Notes under the pieces: generated by a model | The model's input: the letters and a program-made list of their open reading frames with translations, nothing else | Databases searched by the model: none | Told to the model about the DNA's origin: nothing | Position numbers and translations under genes: made by a program | Shown here: positions 50,298-60,345 of the stretch, piece by piece | Numbering within the stretch: the first letter of the stretch is position 1 | Layout: every line of letters starts with the position of its first letter | DNA from: Acidobacteriota bacterium | GTDB taxonomy: Bacteria > Acidobacteriota > Terriglobia > Bryobacterales > Bryobacteraceae | Assembly: GCA_025352795.1 (NCBI GenBank) | Contig: JANXSF010000102.1 | Span: 1 to 64,000, forward strand | Reading direction: 5' to 3' | DNA length: 64,000 bases

Positions 50298-52280
50298 TTG
50301 TCACGAGCCCGAACGATCCTACTGGAATGTGTAGTTGTTTTTGCATTAGCGTCGCTGTTGATCGGTCCTAAGTTTCGATTGAAGTACATGCAAAACTGGG
50401 GATCGATTGATTCCACTTTCATCGCTGATGGCCGTATGTTGGCGGAAAACTGGCCCCATCCACAATGGCAACCCCTTTGGTATGGCGGCACCCGATTCGA
50501 TTATGTATACCCTCCGGGATTGCGATACGCTACCGCCGGTTTGACAAAACTGCTGCCGATTATCCCGGCACGGGCCTATCATCTTTACACCGCCATCATG
50601 TTCGCATTCGGTATTGCCGGAATATTTCTGCTGGTGAGATTGGGTTCCGGATCACGCATCGCAGCCTATTTGGCAGCATTTGCCACCGCTTCTATATCGC
50701 CAGCATTTCTATTCCTAAAACATATTCGGGAAGATTCGTACAAGGTGTTTCCGCAACGGTTAGGAGCCTTGGTCCGCTATGGCGAAGGGCCGCATATGTC
50801 CTCCTTGGCGATCCTTGGCCCAACGTTAATCGCCAGTTATTTTGCGTTGCAAGGTGGCAGACCAGTTGCCTTTGGCTTGGCGGCATTGGGGGCCGCCTGG
50901 GCAGTGAGCAATAACTTCTACGGGGCAACGGCACTGGTCATTTTCTTTCCTATATTGTGTTGGGCAATTTTTATCACCACGCGCGATTGGATGGTTTGGG
51001 TAAGGGCTGCTGGTATTGGTTTGCTGGCCTATGGACTCACTGCAGTTTGGTTGACGCCGTCGTTTCTGAAGATCACTGCCCGCAACTTAAAATACGTCGC
51101 GCAGCCGATGACAAACGGGTCCCCTCCCTTGGCGATTGCCTGTCTGTTGATAGTTTGTTTGTTGAGTTGGTGGTGGGCCAAGAACGATTTTTCCAAAGCT
51201 TACGCCGTATTCGTATGGGGAAGCATGGCGATGTTTTCGCTGAATGTTTTAGGGCACTATTATTGGGATTTCCGGATTAGTGGTGAACCTGACCGCCTGG
51301 TTCCAGAACTGGACTTGGTGATCATACTGGGCGTTTTGGAACTGTTCCGGCGCATGTGGACGGCCTCTTCCATCACTTGGTTGAAGCCTGCGTTGACATT
51401 ACTGACGATTGCTGTGACGATCTATTTTGGACGATTTTTCCTGCGACATCCCTGGAAATATTACATCAGGGATGACTATACACAGCGCCAGGAATTTGTA
51501 ATTTCCAAATGGGTGCATGAAAACATTCCGGGCCAGAAATGTCTAGTCACCGGCACGGTGCGATTTTGGTGGAATGCCTGGTATTCCGAAGCTCAGGTTG
51601 GTGGTGGGAGTGAACAGGGTTTGGAAAATCCGAACAACATAGTGATGCAATGGGAAACGCGGATGGGCAACAATGCTGAGCGTGACCTGTTGTGGTATCA
51701 AGCGTTTGCTACGGATTGTGTGATTGTGCATTCGCCTGGATCAACGCAACAATATATAGATTTTGGGTATCCCCAGAAGTATGCTGGCAAACTGCCGGTG
51801 ATCAAGGAATTTACGCCCTTTGACACAATTTACCAAGTGCCACGACGCTATGTTAGCTTGGCCCGCGTTGTGGATCGCACAAAATTTTCGCAACTCACTG
51901 CGGTTCCTCAAGAAGCCAACGACAAAGGGCTGGCGGCCTACGCGGCGATGTTGGAAACCGGCCCTGATCGACCGGTGCAAACGCAATGGGTCACGACGGA
52001 TCATTTAAGGATTGAAGCCCCGGTGGAAGCCAATGAATCGGTGGTAGCCATGGTGACGTATGACGAAGGCTGGCACGCCTATTCAGGGGGCAAGGCACTT
52101 CCGATTCAGGCTGATGTATTGGGTCAAATGCGGATCGACGCTTTGCCCGGCAAACAGACCATAGATTTAATATTTGAAACTCCCATGGAGAATCGTGTGG
52201 GCGGCTGGATCACAATTACTGCGCTGGCAATGTCTTTACTTCTGCTGATTTCGCCGCTGTTTGGAAAAAAGCGAATCTAG
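50298..52280 (+). CDS. Large polytopic membrane protein, YfhO/PTPS-related family (paralogue 1)
   Basis: 660 residues from a TTG 3 bases after the GT2 gene. About ten to twelve membrane helices fill residues 10-390; a C-terminal soluble part (about 400-630) precedes a last helix. Early motif WQPLWYGGTRFDYVYPPGLRYATAGL and the C-terminal DEGWHAYSGGKALPIQADVLGQ resemble the YfhO and '6-pyruvoyl-tetrahydropterin synthase-related' membrane families, which are linked to lipid-carrier sugars in cell-surface glycosylation. It shares R-Y-G-E-G-P-H (160-166), an EPDR..PELDL segment and a VGG..E.GL segment with the next gene. The reaction is unknown. Confidence 0.72.
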   Translation: MSRARTILLECVVVFALASLLIGPKFRLKYMQNWGSIDSTFIADGRMLAENWPHPQWQPLWYGGTRFDYVYPPGLRYATAGLTKLLPIIPARAYHLYTAIMFAFGIAGIFLLVRLGSGSRIAAYLAAFATASISPAFLFLKHIREDSYKVFPQRLGALVRYGEGPHMSSLAILGPTLIASYFALQGGRPVAFGLAALGAAWAVSNNFYGATALVIFFPILCWAIFITTRDWMVWVRAAGIGLLAYGLTAVWLTPSFLKITARNLKYVAQPMTNGSPPLAIACLLIVCLLSWWWAKNDFSKAYAVFVWGSMAMFSLNVLGHYYWDFRISGEPDRLVPELDLVIILGVLELFRRMWTASSITWLKPALTLLTIAVTIYFGRFFLRHPWKYYIRDDYTQRQEFVISKWVHENIPGQKCLVTGTVRFWWNAWYSEAQVGGGSEQGLENPNNIVMQWETRMGNNAERDLLWYQAFATDCVIVHSPGSTQQYIDFGYPQKYAGKLPVIKEFTPFDTIYQVPRRYVSLARVVDRTKFSQLTAVPQEANDKGLAAYAAMLETGPDRPVQTQWVTTDHLRIEAPVEANESVVAMVTYDEGWHAYSGGKALPIQADVLGQMRIDALPGKQTIDLIFETPMENRVGGWITITALAMSLLLLISPLFGKKRI

Positions 52281-52282
52281 CA

Positions 52283-54253
52283 GTGCGACTCAATCTGTTT
52301 CTATCATTTCTGATTACCGTCGCCAACATTGCCCTGAACTTCCCCATGTTTGTACCGGGAATTTCTCCCTACCGCGGGTCCATTGAACCCGGTTACGTGT
52401 TCATGGCGCGGTTTGTTAGCGAACACCCCAACCCTTGGGCTTGGAATCCAATGCAATATTGCGGCTTACCAACGCAGTTCATTTATCTGCCCATCATTCC
52501 ATACGTGACAGCGATAGGAATTTGGGTATTGCCGTGGTTTGAAGCGGCTCAAATCTATCGTGTGTTTGTCTATCTGGCCGCGTGCCTGGGACCTGCCGCC
52601 GCATTTCTATTCGTACGTACTTTTACTGGAACCAGACCCAACGCCGTATTTGCAGCACTGCTGGTTTCCATTCTTTCTCCGTTGTACGAAATGATTGGCA
52701 CCATAGACCGCGACCGTGGATTCATGCAGATTCCTTGGCGTCTGCAGGTGATGGTTAAATACGGCGAAGGTCCGCACACCGTGGGATTGCTGTTCTTACT
52801 GGCATCCCTTTGCGTGTCCTGGCAAGCTTCCAGGCAACGCGACTTCCCTTCCCTTTTTATAGCTGCTTTGCTGATGGCTCTTACCGTTCTAACCAATTGG
52901 GTGGCCGGTTTAGCGTTGGCAATTTGTACGGTATTGCTGATCACCACCATGTGGGATGTTGCCGATTTTCAACCACGAAGAATCCTACAGGCAGGCGTGT
53001 TGGGCTACTTGCTTTCCTGCTTTTGGCTGACACCAACTTTTGTCTATACAATGGCTTTCAACTGGCCGCAGGACGCGTTTGGATACAAAATGCAGACATC
53101 AGAACGTATAATGCTCTGCCTGTGGTTTGGGGGGCTCATCCTTCTACGACTGATGTTCATCAAGTTCCCTAAACAGCGATACTATTGCTTTGTCCTTTCC
53201 TGCCTGTTTGCTTTCGGATTGATGGTGACCAGTTTCTATGCTTACAACATAAACACCATTCCCGAATCACGCCGTTATGCTTTGGAGTTTGAGCTGTTTC
53301 TGATTTTGGCGTTTGTGGAAACAGTAAGGGCGGCAATTTATTCCGGCAGCTGGTGGCTGCGATTTCCTATAGTTTCGGCAATGCTGTTGACGTTACTTTA
53401 CCTGACCCCAAACACCTGGACATTTCTTCACAACCGCTGGGAAAAGTGGACCCCGTCAGCAAAAGAAGAAACAGTTGAATTCGATATGGCCAGACGGTTG
53501 GCCGCTATTCCGCAACCGGGGCGCGTGTTCGTTAGCGGTGGAACCCGTTTTTATTTGAATTCCTGGTTTGACGAACCACAAGTGGGCGGGGTGTTTGAGA
53601 CTGGCCTGCGCAACCGCATGCCAGTGGACATGGTCTATCAAATTCGGACCGACCTGCTTAGCAAACCTGGTGAAGAAGCACACGATACAATTTTGCAGTT
53701 ACGTGCAATGGGGGTGGACCTGGCGGTGATTCACGGCCCGAAATCGACGGAGTATTATCGCGATTTCAAATTTCCGAGTAAGCTGGATGGGCTTTTGAAG
53801 GCTACGCCAATTGGCAATAATGATTTCATTTACGAATTGCCCAGTTCTCCGTTGGCAGTGCTGGTGAAGGATTGGGAACTGCCCGCAGAAACGCCGCGGC
53901 AAGGACGGATGCGAATTCTGGAACCATTCGTGAAGGCTATGGATGACGCATCGCGCCCCAAACTGGCGTGGACCTGGGTCGATAATAACCATCTGCGGAT
54001 TACTGGCGATTTTCCGGAAGGCTATAAATTAGCAGTGTCAGTCAATTACGATTCGGGTTGGACAGCAGTGCAAGGTGTTGGCAAACTGCTGGTCAGCGCA
54101 AACCAAATTGGATTCATTACCCTGCAACCTATGGCACAGCAGCATGGCGAAATCGATTTATACTACAGTGCAGGAGCAGAGCCCAAACTTTTTGCAATGC
54201 TTAGTCTTGCTGTTTGGATGGGCTGTTTCGTACATCTTCGTAAACCTTCATGA
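52283..54253 (+). CDS. Large polytopic membrane protein, YfhO/PTPS-related family (paralogue 2)
   Basis: 656 residues from a GTG start 2 bases after paralogue 1. It has the same plan: an N-terminal helix, WNPMQYCGLPTQFIYLPIIPYVTA, K-Y-G-E-G-P-H at 159-165, many helices, PESRRYALEFEL, and a soluble C-terminal part with RFYLNSWFDEPQVGGVFETGL and YDSGWTAVQG. Corresponding motifs sit at nearly identical positions in paralogue 1, so this is an ancient tandem duplication with strong divergence. The two may form a heterodimer handling a lipid-linked sugar, by inference. Overlaps the YihY gene by 4 bases. Confidence 0.72.
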   Translation: MRLNLFLSFLITVANIALNFPMFVPGISPYRGSIEPGYVFMARFVSEHPNPWAWNPMQYCGLPTQFIYLPIIPYVTAIGIWVLPWFEAAQIYRVFVYLAACLGPAAAFLFVRTFTGTRPNAVFAALLVSILSPLYEMIGTIDRDRGFMQIPWRLQVMVKYGEGPHTVGLLFLLASLCVSWQASRQRDFPSLFIAALLMALTVLTNWVAGLALAICTVLLITTMWDVADFQPRRILQAGVLGYLLSCFWLTPTFVYTMAFNWPQDAFGYKMQTSERIMLCLWFGGLILLRLMFIKFPKQRYYCFVLSCLFAFGLMVTSFYAYNINTIPESRRYALEFELFLILAFVETVRAAIYSGSWWLRFPIVSAMLLTLLYLTPNTWTFLHNRWEKWTPSAKEETVEFDMARRLAAIPQPGRVFVSGGTRFYLNSWFDEPQVGGVFETGLRNRMPVDMVYQIRTDLLSKPGEEAHDTILQLRAMGVDLAVIHGPKSTEYYRDFKFPSKLDGLLKATPIGNNDFIYELPSSPLAVLVKDWELPAETPRQGRMRILEPFVKAMDDASRPKLAWTWVDNNHLRITGDFPEGYKLAVSVNYDSGWTAVQGVGKLLVSANQIGFITLQPMAQQHGEIDLYYSAGAEPKLFAMLSLAVWMGCFVHLRKPS

Positions 54254-55104
54254 AAGTGTTTTTTCTACTTCTGCAACGTGCCTTGATCGCCACTCAAAAT
54301 GATGGATGCCTGGCCACAGCCAAAGCAGCGGCATATTCAGGACTGCTTGGCTTGTTTCCAGTACTCACTTCCATCACCGCAATTCTTGTGCAGGCCAATG
54401 CTACCGCAGTGTCGGCACGTTTAGCTCAATTCCTGTTCGACGTGGTACCGCCTGGGACTGAGGAACTGATTGTGCAGTCGGTAACCGTTCGTGGTGCACG
54501 GCCTACGCTAGTTTTGGTGATCGCAGCACTTCTGTCCATTTGGGGAGCATCCGGTTGGATGTCCAGCCTGATGGAAGGATTTGAAGCTGCGTATAAATTA
54601 CCGTCGGGCAGGTCTATGCTAAACCAGCGATTCGTGGCTGTCATGCTGGTGCTGGGCACACTATTGCCGGCCATTTTCGCATCGACACTTGTCCTGTTCG
54701 GGGATCATACAGAGCGCGAATTGTTCCGTTGGATAGGGGTCCTTGCCAGCGATGCGCAGTTGATAGGTTGGATGCTTCTGATCAGCACAATCATCCGATA
54801 TTTCGTAGAACTGGCCGCTGTGGTGTTGGTGATGGCGGTGATGTATTACTTTGGACCGAATCGGAAACAATCGTGGAATGATGTGTTACCAGGTGCTCTT
54901 CTGGCAACTACTCTGTGGCTACTCACTACCCAAGTCTTCGCCTGGTACGTGCGCAATTTGGCGCAGTACAACTTGCTCTACGGATCGATTGGTGGTGTGA
55001 TCGCCATGCTGGTTTGGATCTATCTTCTTTCGGCAATTGCATTGCTCGGCTGCGAATTTAACGCGGAACGGGAAAAGCTTTTGAAGATTCACTCGGTAGA
55101 CTAG
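54250..55104 (+). CDS. YihY/BrkB-family integral membrane protein
   Basis: 284 residues with about six membrane helices. Family features: [23 protein letters not shown] near the N-terminus, [24 protein letters not shown] in the middle and [34 protein letters not shown] at the end. The family was once annotated as ribonuclease BN in error; its function is unsettled, with transport proposed. ATGA overlap with the preceding gene; uvrB starts 4 bases after its stop. Confidence 0.92.
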   Translation: MKVFFLLLQRALIATQNDGCLATAKAAAYSGLLGLFPVLTSITAILVQANATAVSARLAQFLFDVVPPGTEELIVQSVTVRGARPTLVLVIAALLSIWGASGWMSSLMEGFEAAYKLPSGRSMLNQRFVAVMLVLGTLLPAIFASTLVLFGDHTERELFRWIGVLASDAQLIGWMLLISTIIRYFVELAAVVLVMAVMYYFGPNRKQSWNDVLPGALLATTLWLLTTQVFAWYVRNLAQYNLLYGSIGGVIAMLVWIYLLSAIALLGCEFNAEREKLLKIHSVD

Positions 55105-55108
55105 AAGT

Positions 55109-57088
55109 ATGGGATTTCAGTTAGGCATTCCTTACACGCCCAAGGGCGATCAGGAACAGGCAATTGCACAATTATCGCGGGGCCTTACCACTGGTGAAAA
55201 GCATCAGGTGTTGTTGGGCGTTACCGGATCGGGCAAAACTTTTACGATGGCGAAAATCATTGAAGGCACCGGGCGGCCTGCTTTGATATTGGCCCACAAC
55301 AAGACTTTGGCAGCACAATTGTATGGAGAGTTTCGGACATTCTTTCCTCACAATGCGGTGGAGTATTTTGTAAGTTACTACGATTACTACCAGCCGGAAG
55401 CCTACATGCCTTCCAGCGATACCTACATTGAAAAAGAATCGACAGTTAACGATGAGCTGGATAAGCTTCGCCTATCGGCCACCCGTTCTTTGTTTGAACG
55501 GCGCGACGTAATCATCATCTCTTCGGTGAGTTGCATCTACGGCCTGGGTTCGCCCGAAGCATACTATGGCATGCTGTTGCCGCTGGACAAGGGCAAGACC
55601 ATGGCCCGTCAGGACATTGTCGCAAAGCTGGTGGAAATTCTTTACGAGCGTAACGACGTTGATTTTAAACGCGGCACGTTTCGCGTCCGGGGCGACGTGA
55701 TTGAAGTGTTTCCAACCTACGACGACTTCGCTTATCGCATTGAATTGTGGGGAGACGAAATTGAAAGTTTGTCACAATTCGATTCCCTGACGGGACGCGT
55801 TCGGCAAACTTTTCAGCGCCTGACCATCTACCCGAAGACGCATTATGTGCTGACGCCGGTTCAAAAAGAAAAAGCGTTAGTTTCAATTGACGAAGAGTTG
55901 GAGTGGTGGCTGAAAGAACTGCAAGGCGGTGGGAAGTTGGTGGAGGCGCAAAGGCTGCAACAGCGCACCCGCTTTGATTTGGAAATGATCAAGCAGATTG
56001 GATACTGCCATGGCATTGAAAACTATTCACGACATTTTTCAGGCAGACTGCCGGGAGAAGCTCCACCGACGCTGCTGGATTATTTACCCCCAGATAGCCT
56101 GATCTTTTTGGATGAAAGTCACCAAACGGTTCCACAGATTCGCGGCATGTATGGTGGGGATCGTTCCCGCAAAGAAAATCTTGTAGGCTTTGGTTTTCGT
56201 CTACCTAGCGCACTGGATAATCGTCCCCTGACATTCGAAGAATTTGAGAATCGAGTCCACCAGGTGATTTATGTTTCTGCCACACCTGGCCCCTATGAGC
56301 TGGGTCAAACCAAAGGCGAGTTTGTGGAACAGGTGATCCGGCCCACAGGGTTAGTTGATCCGCCAGTGGAGATCCGGCCAGTCAAAGGCCAAGTGGACGA
56401 TTTGTTGGGCGAAATTCGTAAACGAACGCTGCTCAATGAAAGGGTGTTGATCACCACATTGACCAAGCGTATGTCTGAAGATTTAGCAGATTACTACACG
56501 GAAGTAGGCGTAAAATGCCGTTATTTGCATTCCGAAGTGAGTACGTTGGACAGGGTGAAGATCCTCAGAGATTTACGCAAGGGCGTGTTTGATGCGTTGA
56601 TTGGCGTCAACCTTCTGCGCGAAGGATTAGATTTGCCGGAAGTGTCTTTGGTGGCAATTCTGGACGCCGATAAAGAAGGCTTCTTGCGTTCTACTGGGGC
56701 GTTAATTCAAACCATTGGCCGCGCCGCCCGCAACGTGAATGGCCGTGCCATACTTTACGGCGATGTGTTGACAGACAGCATGAAACGGGCGATAGACGAA
56801 ACCAACCGACGTCGTACCATTCAAGAAGAATACAACCACGCAAACGGGATAACGCCGCAAACAATCATCAAGGCAATTGACCAGAATCTAATTTCCATTG
56901 CGGACATGGATTACGTGACCATTCCCCTTGAAGAGGAAGTTGCCTGGGTGAACCTGAACCGCGATCAAAAGGAAAAACTGATTGTGGATTACGAAGATAA
57001 AATGCGCGAGTCTGCTCGTAACTTTGAGTTTGAAAAGGCTGGTGAGTATCGCGATAAAGCCAAGGAACTCAAATTAGCCATGCTTTGA
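55109..57088 (+). CDS. uvrB: Excinuclease ABC subunit B
   Basis: 659 residues. Walker A GVTGSGKT (37-44), the beta-hairpin region [22 protein letters not shown], the helicase motifs [16 protein letters not shown] and [30 protein letters not shown], and a C-terminal UVR domain ([20 protein letters not shown]) are all present. It verifies DNA damage and hands it to UvrC in nucleotide excision repair. Full length for the family. It is the last gene of the rightward run. Confidence 0.97.
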   Translation: MGFQLGIPYTPKGDQEQAIAQLSRGLTTGEKHQVLLGVTGSGKTFTMAKIIEGTGRPALILAHNKTLAAQLYGEFRTFFPHNAVEYFVSYYDYYQPEAYMPSSDTYIEKESTVNDELDKLRLSATRSLFERRDVIIISSVSCIYGLGSPEAYYGMLLPLDKGKTMARQDIVAKLVEILYERNDVDFKRGTFRVRGDVIEVFPTYDDFAYRIELWGDEIESLSQFDSLTGRVRQTFQRLTIYPKTHYVLTPVQKEKALVSIDEELEWWLKELQGGGKLVEAQRLQQRTRFDLEMIKQIGYCHGIENYSRHFSGRLPGEAPPTLLDYLPPDSLIFLDESHQTVPQIRGMYGGDRSRKENLVGFGFRLPSALDNRPLTFEEFENRVHQVIYVSATPGPYELGQTKGEFVEQVIRPTGLVDPPVEIRPVKGQVDDLLGEIRKRTLLNERVLITTLTKRMSEDLADYYTEVGVKCRYLHSEVSTLDRVKILRDLRKGVFDALIGVNLLREGLDLPEVSLVAILDADKEGFLRSTGALIQTIGRAARNVNGRAILYGDVLTDSMKRAIDETNRRRTIQEEYNHANGITPQTIIKAIDQNLISIADMDYVTIPLEEEVAWVNLNRDQKEKLIVDYEDKMRESARNFEFEKAGEYRDKAKELKLAML

Positions 57089-57126
57089 GGCCAGTGCGTA
57101 GTTATAGAAGTGGCCCCCCGTAAACC

Positions 57127-57145
57127 GGCAGGCTGAGTGCCTGCC
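57127..57145. repeat. Hairpin between uvrB and the E1 gene
   Basis: GGCAGGC and GCCTGCC pair over 7 bp around TGAGT, in the 89-base gap between convergent genes. No T-run. It may act as a weak terminator for both directions or be a dispersed palindrome. Confidence 0.5.
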
Positions 57146-57177
57146 CCACATCTGAAACATCGGACTTTCACAACTTT

Positions 57178-59289
57178 CTACCAGGACAGCAGCTTTTCTG
57201 CAGTTGCTACCAAATCTTCCACCTGCGGTAGAATTTCCGATTCCAGTTCGGGATTGTATCCCACCCAGGTATCTAGAGCGGCCACCCTGCGGACCGGGGC
57301 ATCCAGATGTTCGAACAGTTCGTCGGCGATTCTGGCGGCGATCTCTGCACCATAGCCGAAAGACAAAGTATCTTCATGAGCAATCAACACTCGATTGGTT
57401 TTCTTTACGGAATTGGAAATTGCCTGCCAATCGTAAGGCTGTAGCGTTCTTAGATCCAGAATTTCAATGGTCTTTCCGGTGCGGATTTCCAACTGCTGTG
57501 CGGCCAACAGAGATTTCTGCACCAGCGCGCCGTAAGTGACAATAGTCAGATCGGCCCCAGCCTTTACTATGCGAGCTTTGCCGAAGGGAATGGTGAAATC
57601 CAGCCCTGGGTGCGGATTACGATTGGAAGGCTCGCGATACAGCTTCTTGTGTTCCAAAAAAAGCACCGGATCATCGGAGCGAATAGCTGTCCGCAGAAGC
57701 CCACAGGCGTCCACTGCGTTTGACGGCATGACCACGCGCAGCCCTGGGATATGAGTAAATACTACTTCGCCGCATTGGCTGTGATAAATGGCCCCGCCTG
57801 TCAAATATCCGCCAATGGGTACGCGGATTACTACCGGGCAGGAAAATCCGTTATGACTACGCCAACGAATGTTGGCCATCTCATCGCGAATCTGCATCAT
57901 GGCGGGCCAGATGTAATCGAAGAATTGAATTTCCACTACGGGCTTCATGCCCCGAGTGGCCATGCCCGTAGCCCGCCCGACGATGGCTGCTTCAGCGATG
58001 GGCGTATTGAAGCACCGCTTACTTCCAAAGCGACTTTGCAGGCCTAACGTGGTTTTGAAAACTCCGCCTTTTCCTTTCACTTCAGCCAGATTTTCTTCGC
58101 GACTACAATCGGCAACATCTTCCCCAAAAACAACCATCAAGGGATTCTTTTCCATCTCCTCGTGAAGGGTTTGATTAATGGAATCCACCATGGTTCGCGG
58201 TTGGCCGTTGGCTTCTGGTTCGCGTTCAAACTGGTTGGAAGTGGGGTCAATTTTATCGGAATAGAGGAAGCGCAAGGCGGAACCTTTTTCGGGAGGTGCA
58301 GCTAAAAGTGCCTGATCGGCGGCCTGTATGATTTCCTGATCAATTTCTGCGAGCAGCGTTTTCAGACCAGCCTCGTCGATCAAATGCTCCGCCACAAGAT
58401 AGGAGGCGAAGAGTGCAATGGGATCTCGCTGGGCTTCTTCCAACCTTTCACTGGGTGATTTGTAAGACTTTTCATCATCCGATAGGGAATGCGAATAGGG
58501 ACGCGTGACGTGGGCGTGGACCAATGCCGGACCATGGCCAGAGCGACAATAGGCCACGGCCTGGGTCATGGCTTCGTAGGCGGACAGGAAATCGGACCCG
58601 TCTACTTCCAGGCGCATTAAATGGGGCATCCCGGAAAGCACCTGCGATATGTTGCCCCCAGGAGTTTGCACTTCAACCGGAGTGGAAATGGCAAAGCCAT
58701 TGTCTTCTACAAGGAAAATAAGTGGAAGTTTTTCCAGACATGCAGCGTTGATGGCTTCCCAAAATTCGCCTTCACTGGTGGCCCCTTCCCCGGTGCATAC
58801 AAGCGTAACTTCGTCTGAAGAAGGGTTCACGTAGCGAGCCGCGTGAGCGCATCCCACTGCTTGCACGAATTGCGACCCAGTGGGCGACGACCCAGTGACA
58901 ATGTGCAGTTCTGGCGAAGACCAATGGGAAGGCATTTGGCGACCGCCACTTTGACGATCTGACCCAGCGCCGACGGCTTGCAGAAACATTTCCTCTGCCG
59001 TGATGCCCAGGGCCAAAGCCAAGCCTCTGTCCCGATAGTACGGATAAAACCAATCGTAACCAGGACGCATGGCCATAGCTGCAGCTACTTCAATGGCTTC
59101 ATGACCAGCACCACTGACTTGAAAATAGATTTTATTCTGGCGTTTGAGAAGGATTTCCCGATCGTCAATGCGGCGCGAAGCCTGCATAAATCGAAAAGCC
59201 CGCAAAAGCTGCTGTGGTGTGAGGAGGCTAGCGGCGGCGTACGGCGACCGGACCTTGCTTGGGGCTCCCAGTTTCGTTCGAAACGACAT
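57178..59289 (-). CDS. 2-oxoacid dehydrogenase E1, fused alpha and beta subunits
   Basis: 703 residues. Residues about 20-345 are the alpha subunit: [15 protein letters not shown], the thiamine diphosphate motif [34 protein letters not shown], and [12 protein letters not shown]. Residues about 365-703 are the beta subunit: [57 protein letters not shown] and [13 protein letters not shown]. Such fusions decarboxylate pyruvate or branched-chain 2-oxoacids and pass the acyl group to an E2 lipoyl enzyme, not found nearby. Fusion fixes a 1:1 ratio. GAGGG is directly before the ATG; TTGTAA-N16-TAGAAT lies just upstream. Confidence 0.94.
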   Translation of the reverse strand: MSFRTKLGAPSKVRSPYAAASLLTPQQLLRAFRFMQASRRIDDREILLKRQNKIYFQVSGAGHEAIEVAAAMAMRPGYDWFYPYYRDRGLALALGITAEEMFLQAVGAGSDRQSGGRQMPSHWSSPELHIVTGSSPTGSQFVQAVGCAHAARYVNPSSDEVTLVCTGEGATSEGEFWEAINAACLEKLPLIFLVEDNGFAISTPVEVQTPGGNISQVLSGMPHLMRLEVDGSDFLSAYEAMTQAVAYCRSGHGPALVHAHVTRPYSHSLSDDEKSYKSPSERLEEAQRDPIALFASYLVAEHLIDEAGLKTLLAEIDQEIIQAADQALLAAPPEKGSALRFLYSDKIDPTSNQFEREPEANGQPRTMVDSINQTLHEEMEKNPLMVVFGEDVADCSREENLAEVKGKGGVFKTTLGLQSRFGSKRCFNTPIAEAAIVGRATGMATRGMKPVVEIQFFDYIWPAMMQIRDEMANIRWRSHNGFSCPVVIRVPIGGYLTGGAIYHSQCGEVVFTHIPGLRVVMPSNAVDACGLLRTAIRSDDPVLFLEHKKLYREPSNRNPHPGLDFTIPFGKARIVKAGADLTIVTYGALVQKSLLAAQQLEIRTGKTIEILDLRTLQPYDWQAISNSVKKTNRVLIAHEDTLSFGYGAEIAARIADELFEHLDAPVRRVAALDTWVGYNPELESEILPQVEDLVATAEKLLSW

Positions 59290-59295
59290 CCCTCG

Positions 59296-59323
59296 ATTCT
59301 ACTCCAGCTCACCCGTCTTACAA
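59296..59323 (-). promoter_or_regulatory. Candidate promoter of the E1 gene
   Basis: On the minus strand TTGTAA (59323-59318) and TAGAAT (59301-59296) are 16 bases apart; the ATG follows the -10 by 6 bases. The plus strand of the same region carries TACAAT 7 bases before the M23 gene's GTG, so two divergent promoters would overlap here. Confidence 0.45.
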
Positions 59324-59331
59324 TAGAGCTT

Positions 59332-60186
59332 GTGAGAAGTCTTCTTTGGTTCATCGCCATTCCCCTTTTGGCTCAATTCCGATTTGAGGTTCCCGAAACT
59401 GTAAAGCAAGGGGAACTGATCAGGATCAAGACCAACGCAACCGGTAAATTACACGCAACCTTGGGGAAAACTTCAGTCCCACTTTTCCCCGATGCGAACG
59501 GTGGAATGGTGGGACTTCTTCCCATTGCCGTAACGGACAAGACCGGCGTGTTTGATTTAGTAATTCGAACGGAAAATGAGCCCGTCTTATTCACCGGAAA
59601 AGTTAATGTGGTGAACGGCCATTATCCCATTCAGAATATCGCCGCCAGCAGCAGCATGAAATCGCTAACTCCGCTGCCCGGCGAAATGGAAGCAATGAGG
59701 GCTTTGAACACAACCGTAACGCCTGAAAAGCTATACCAGAGTCCATTCCAACTTCCCACTTCCGAGTGCCGGAATTCGCCATTCGGAGTGCTTCGTTATT
59801 ACAACGGCAAACCCAGCGGCAACTTTCATCGAGGGCTGGATCTGCGCTCTGCCATGGGCACTCCCATTCATGCGCCCGCTGCGGGTATGGTGAAGGTGGC
59901 CCAAATGTTCCGATTGCATGGTGGCACGGTAGGCCTTGATCATGGCCAGGGTGTGACGTCGCACTATCTGCACATGTCGAAGGTGGCGGCGGTGGAAGGG
60001 CAGCGGGTTCAGCCTGGCGATATTTTGGGCTACGTTGGGTCAACCGGCTTCGCCACGGGTCCGCACCTGCATTGGGGACTTTACGTTCATTCCATCCCGA
60101 CGAATCCTGAACGGTGGGTGGAGAGGTTGCGCTACTGCCCGTCTCCAGCACCTGTTGCGAAAAAAACCATCGCCAAGAAGAAGTAA
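59332..60186 (+). CDS. M23 family metallopeptidase, exported
   Basis: About 284 residues from the GTG at 59332. The N-terminal hydrophobic stretch (RSLLWFIAIPLLAQ) is a likely signal peptide. A beta domain (about 15-110) precedes an M23 (LytM) domain with HRGLDLRSAMGTPIHAPAAG, LDHGQGVTSHYLHMSKV and GPHLHWGLYV, which carry the zinc ligands (HxxxD and HxH). It probably cleaves peptidoglycan cross-links in the periplasm. The long open frame starting at 58978 runs inside the divergent E1 gene and is rejected upstream of the GTG. Ends Lys-rich. Confidence 0.88.
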   Translation: MRSLLWFIAIPLLAQFRFEVPETVKQGELIRIKTNATGKLHATLGKTSVPLFPDANGGMVGLLPIAVTDKTGVFDLVIRTENEPVLFTGKVNVVNGHYPIQNIAASSSMKSLTPLPGEMEAMRALNTTVTPEKLYQSPFQLPTSECRNSPFGVLRYYNGKPSGNFHRGLDLRSAMGTPIHAPAAGMVKVAQMFRLHGGTVGLDHGQGVTSHYLHMSKVAAVEGQRVQPGDILGYVGSTGFATGPHLHWGLYVHSIPTNPERWVERLRYCPSPAPVAKKTIAKKK

Positions 60187-60345
60187 ATCTGCGTTATGCT
60201 GAAGGTTGGTCTAGCCTCTGACTGACATTGTTTAACCGGTTTCGGACTCTTTCGTGGCGCTAATGCGTGCCTTGAGGGTAGGTGTGTCCGAACCCGTAAA
60301 CTTGCCGTTTCTTGCCCTCCTCACCATTTCAGAGGCCATATTTCA

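Noticed and set aside
58978-59331. N-terminal extension of the M23 peptidase
   Set aside because: It lies antisense within the E1 gene and would bury the signal peptide.
60187-60345. Possible small RNA or leader upstream of rsgA
   Set aside because: No stable stem, terminator or conserved element could be seen in these 159 bases.
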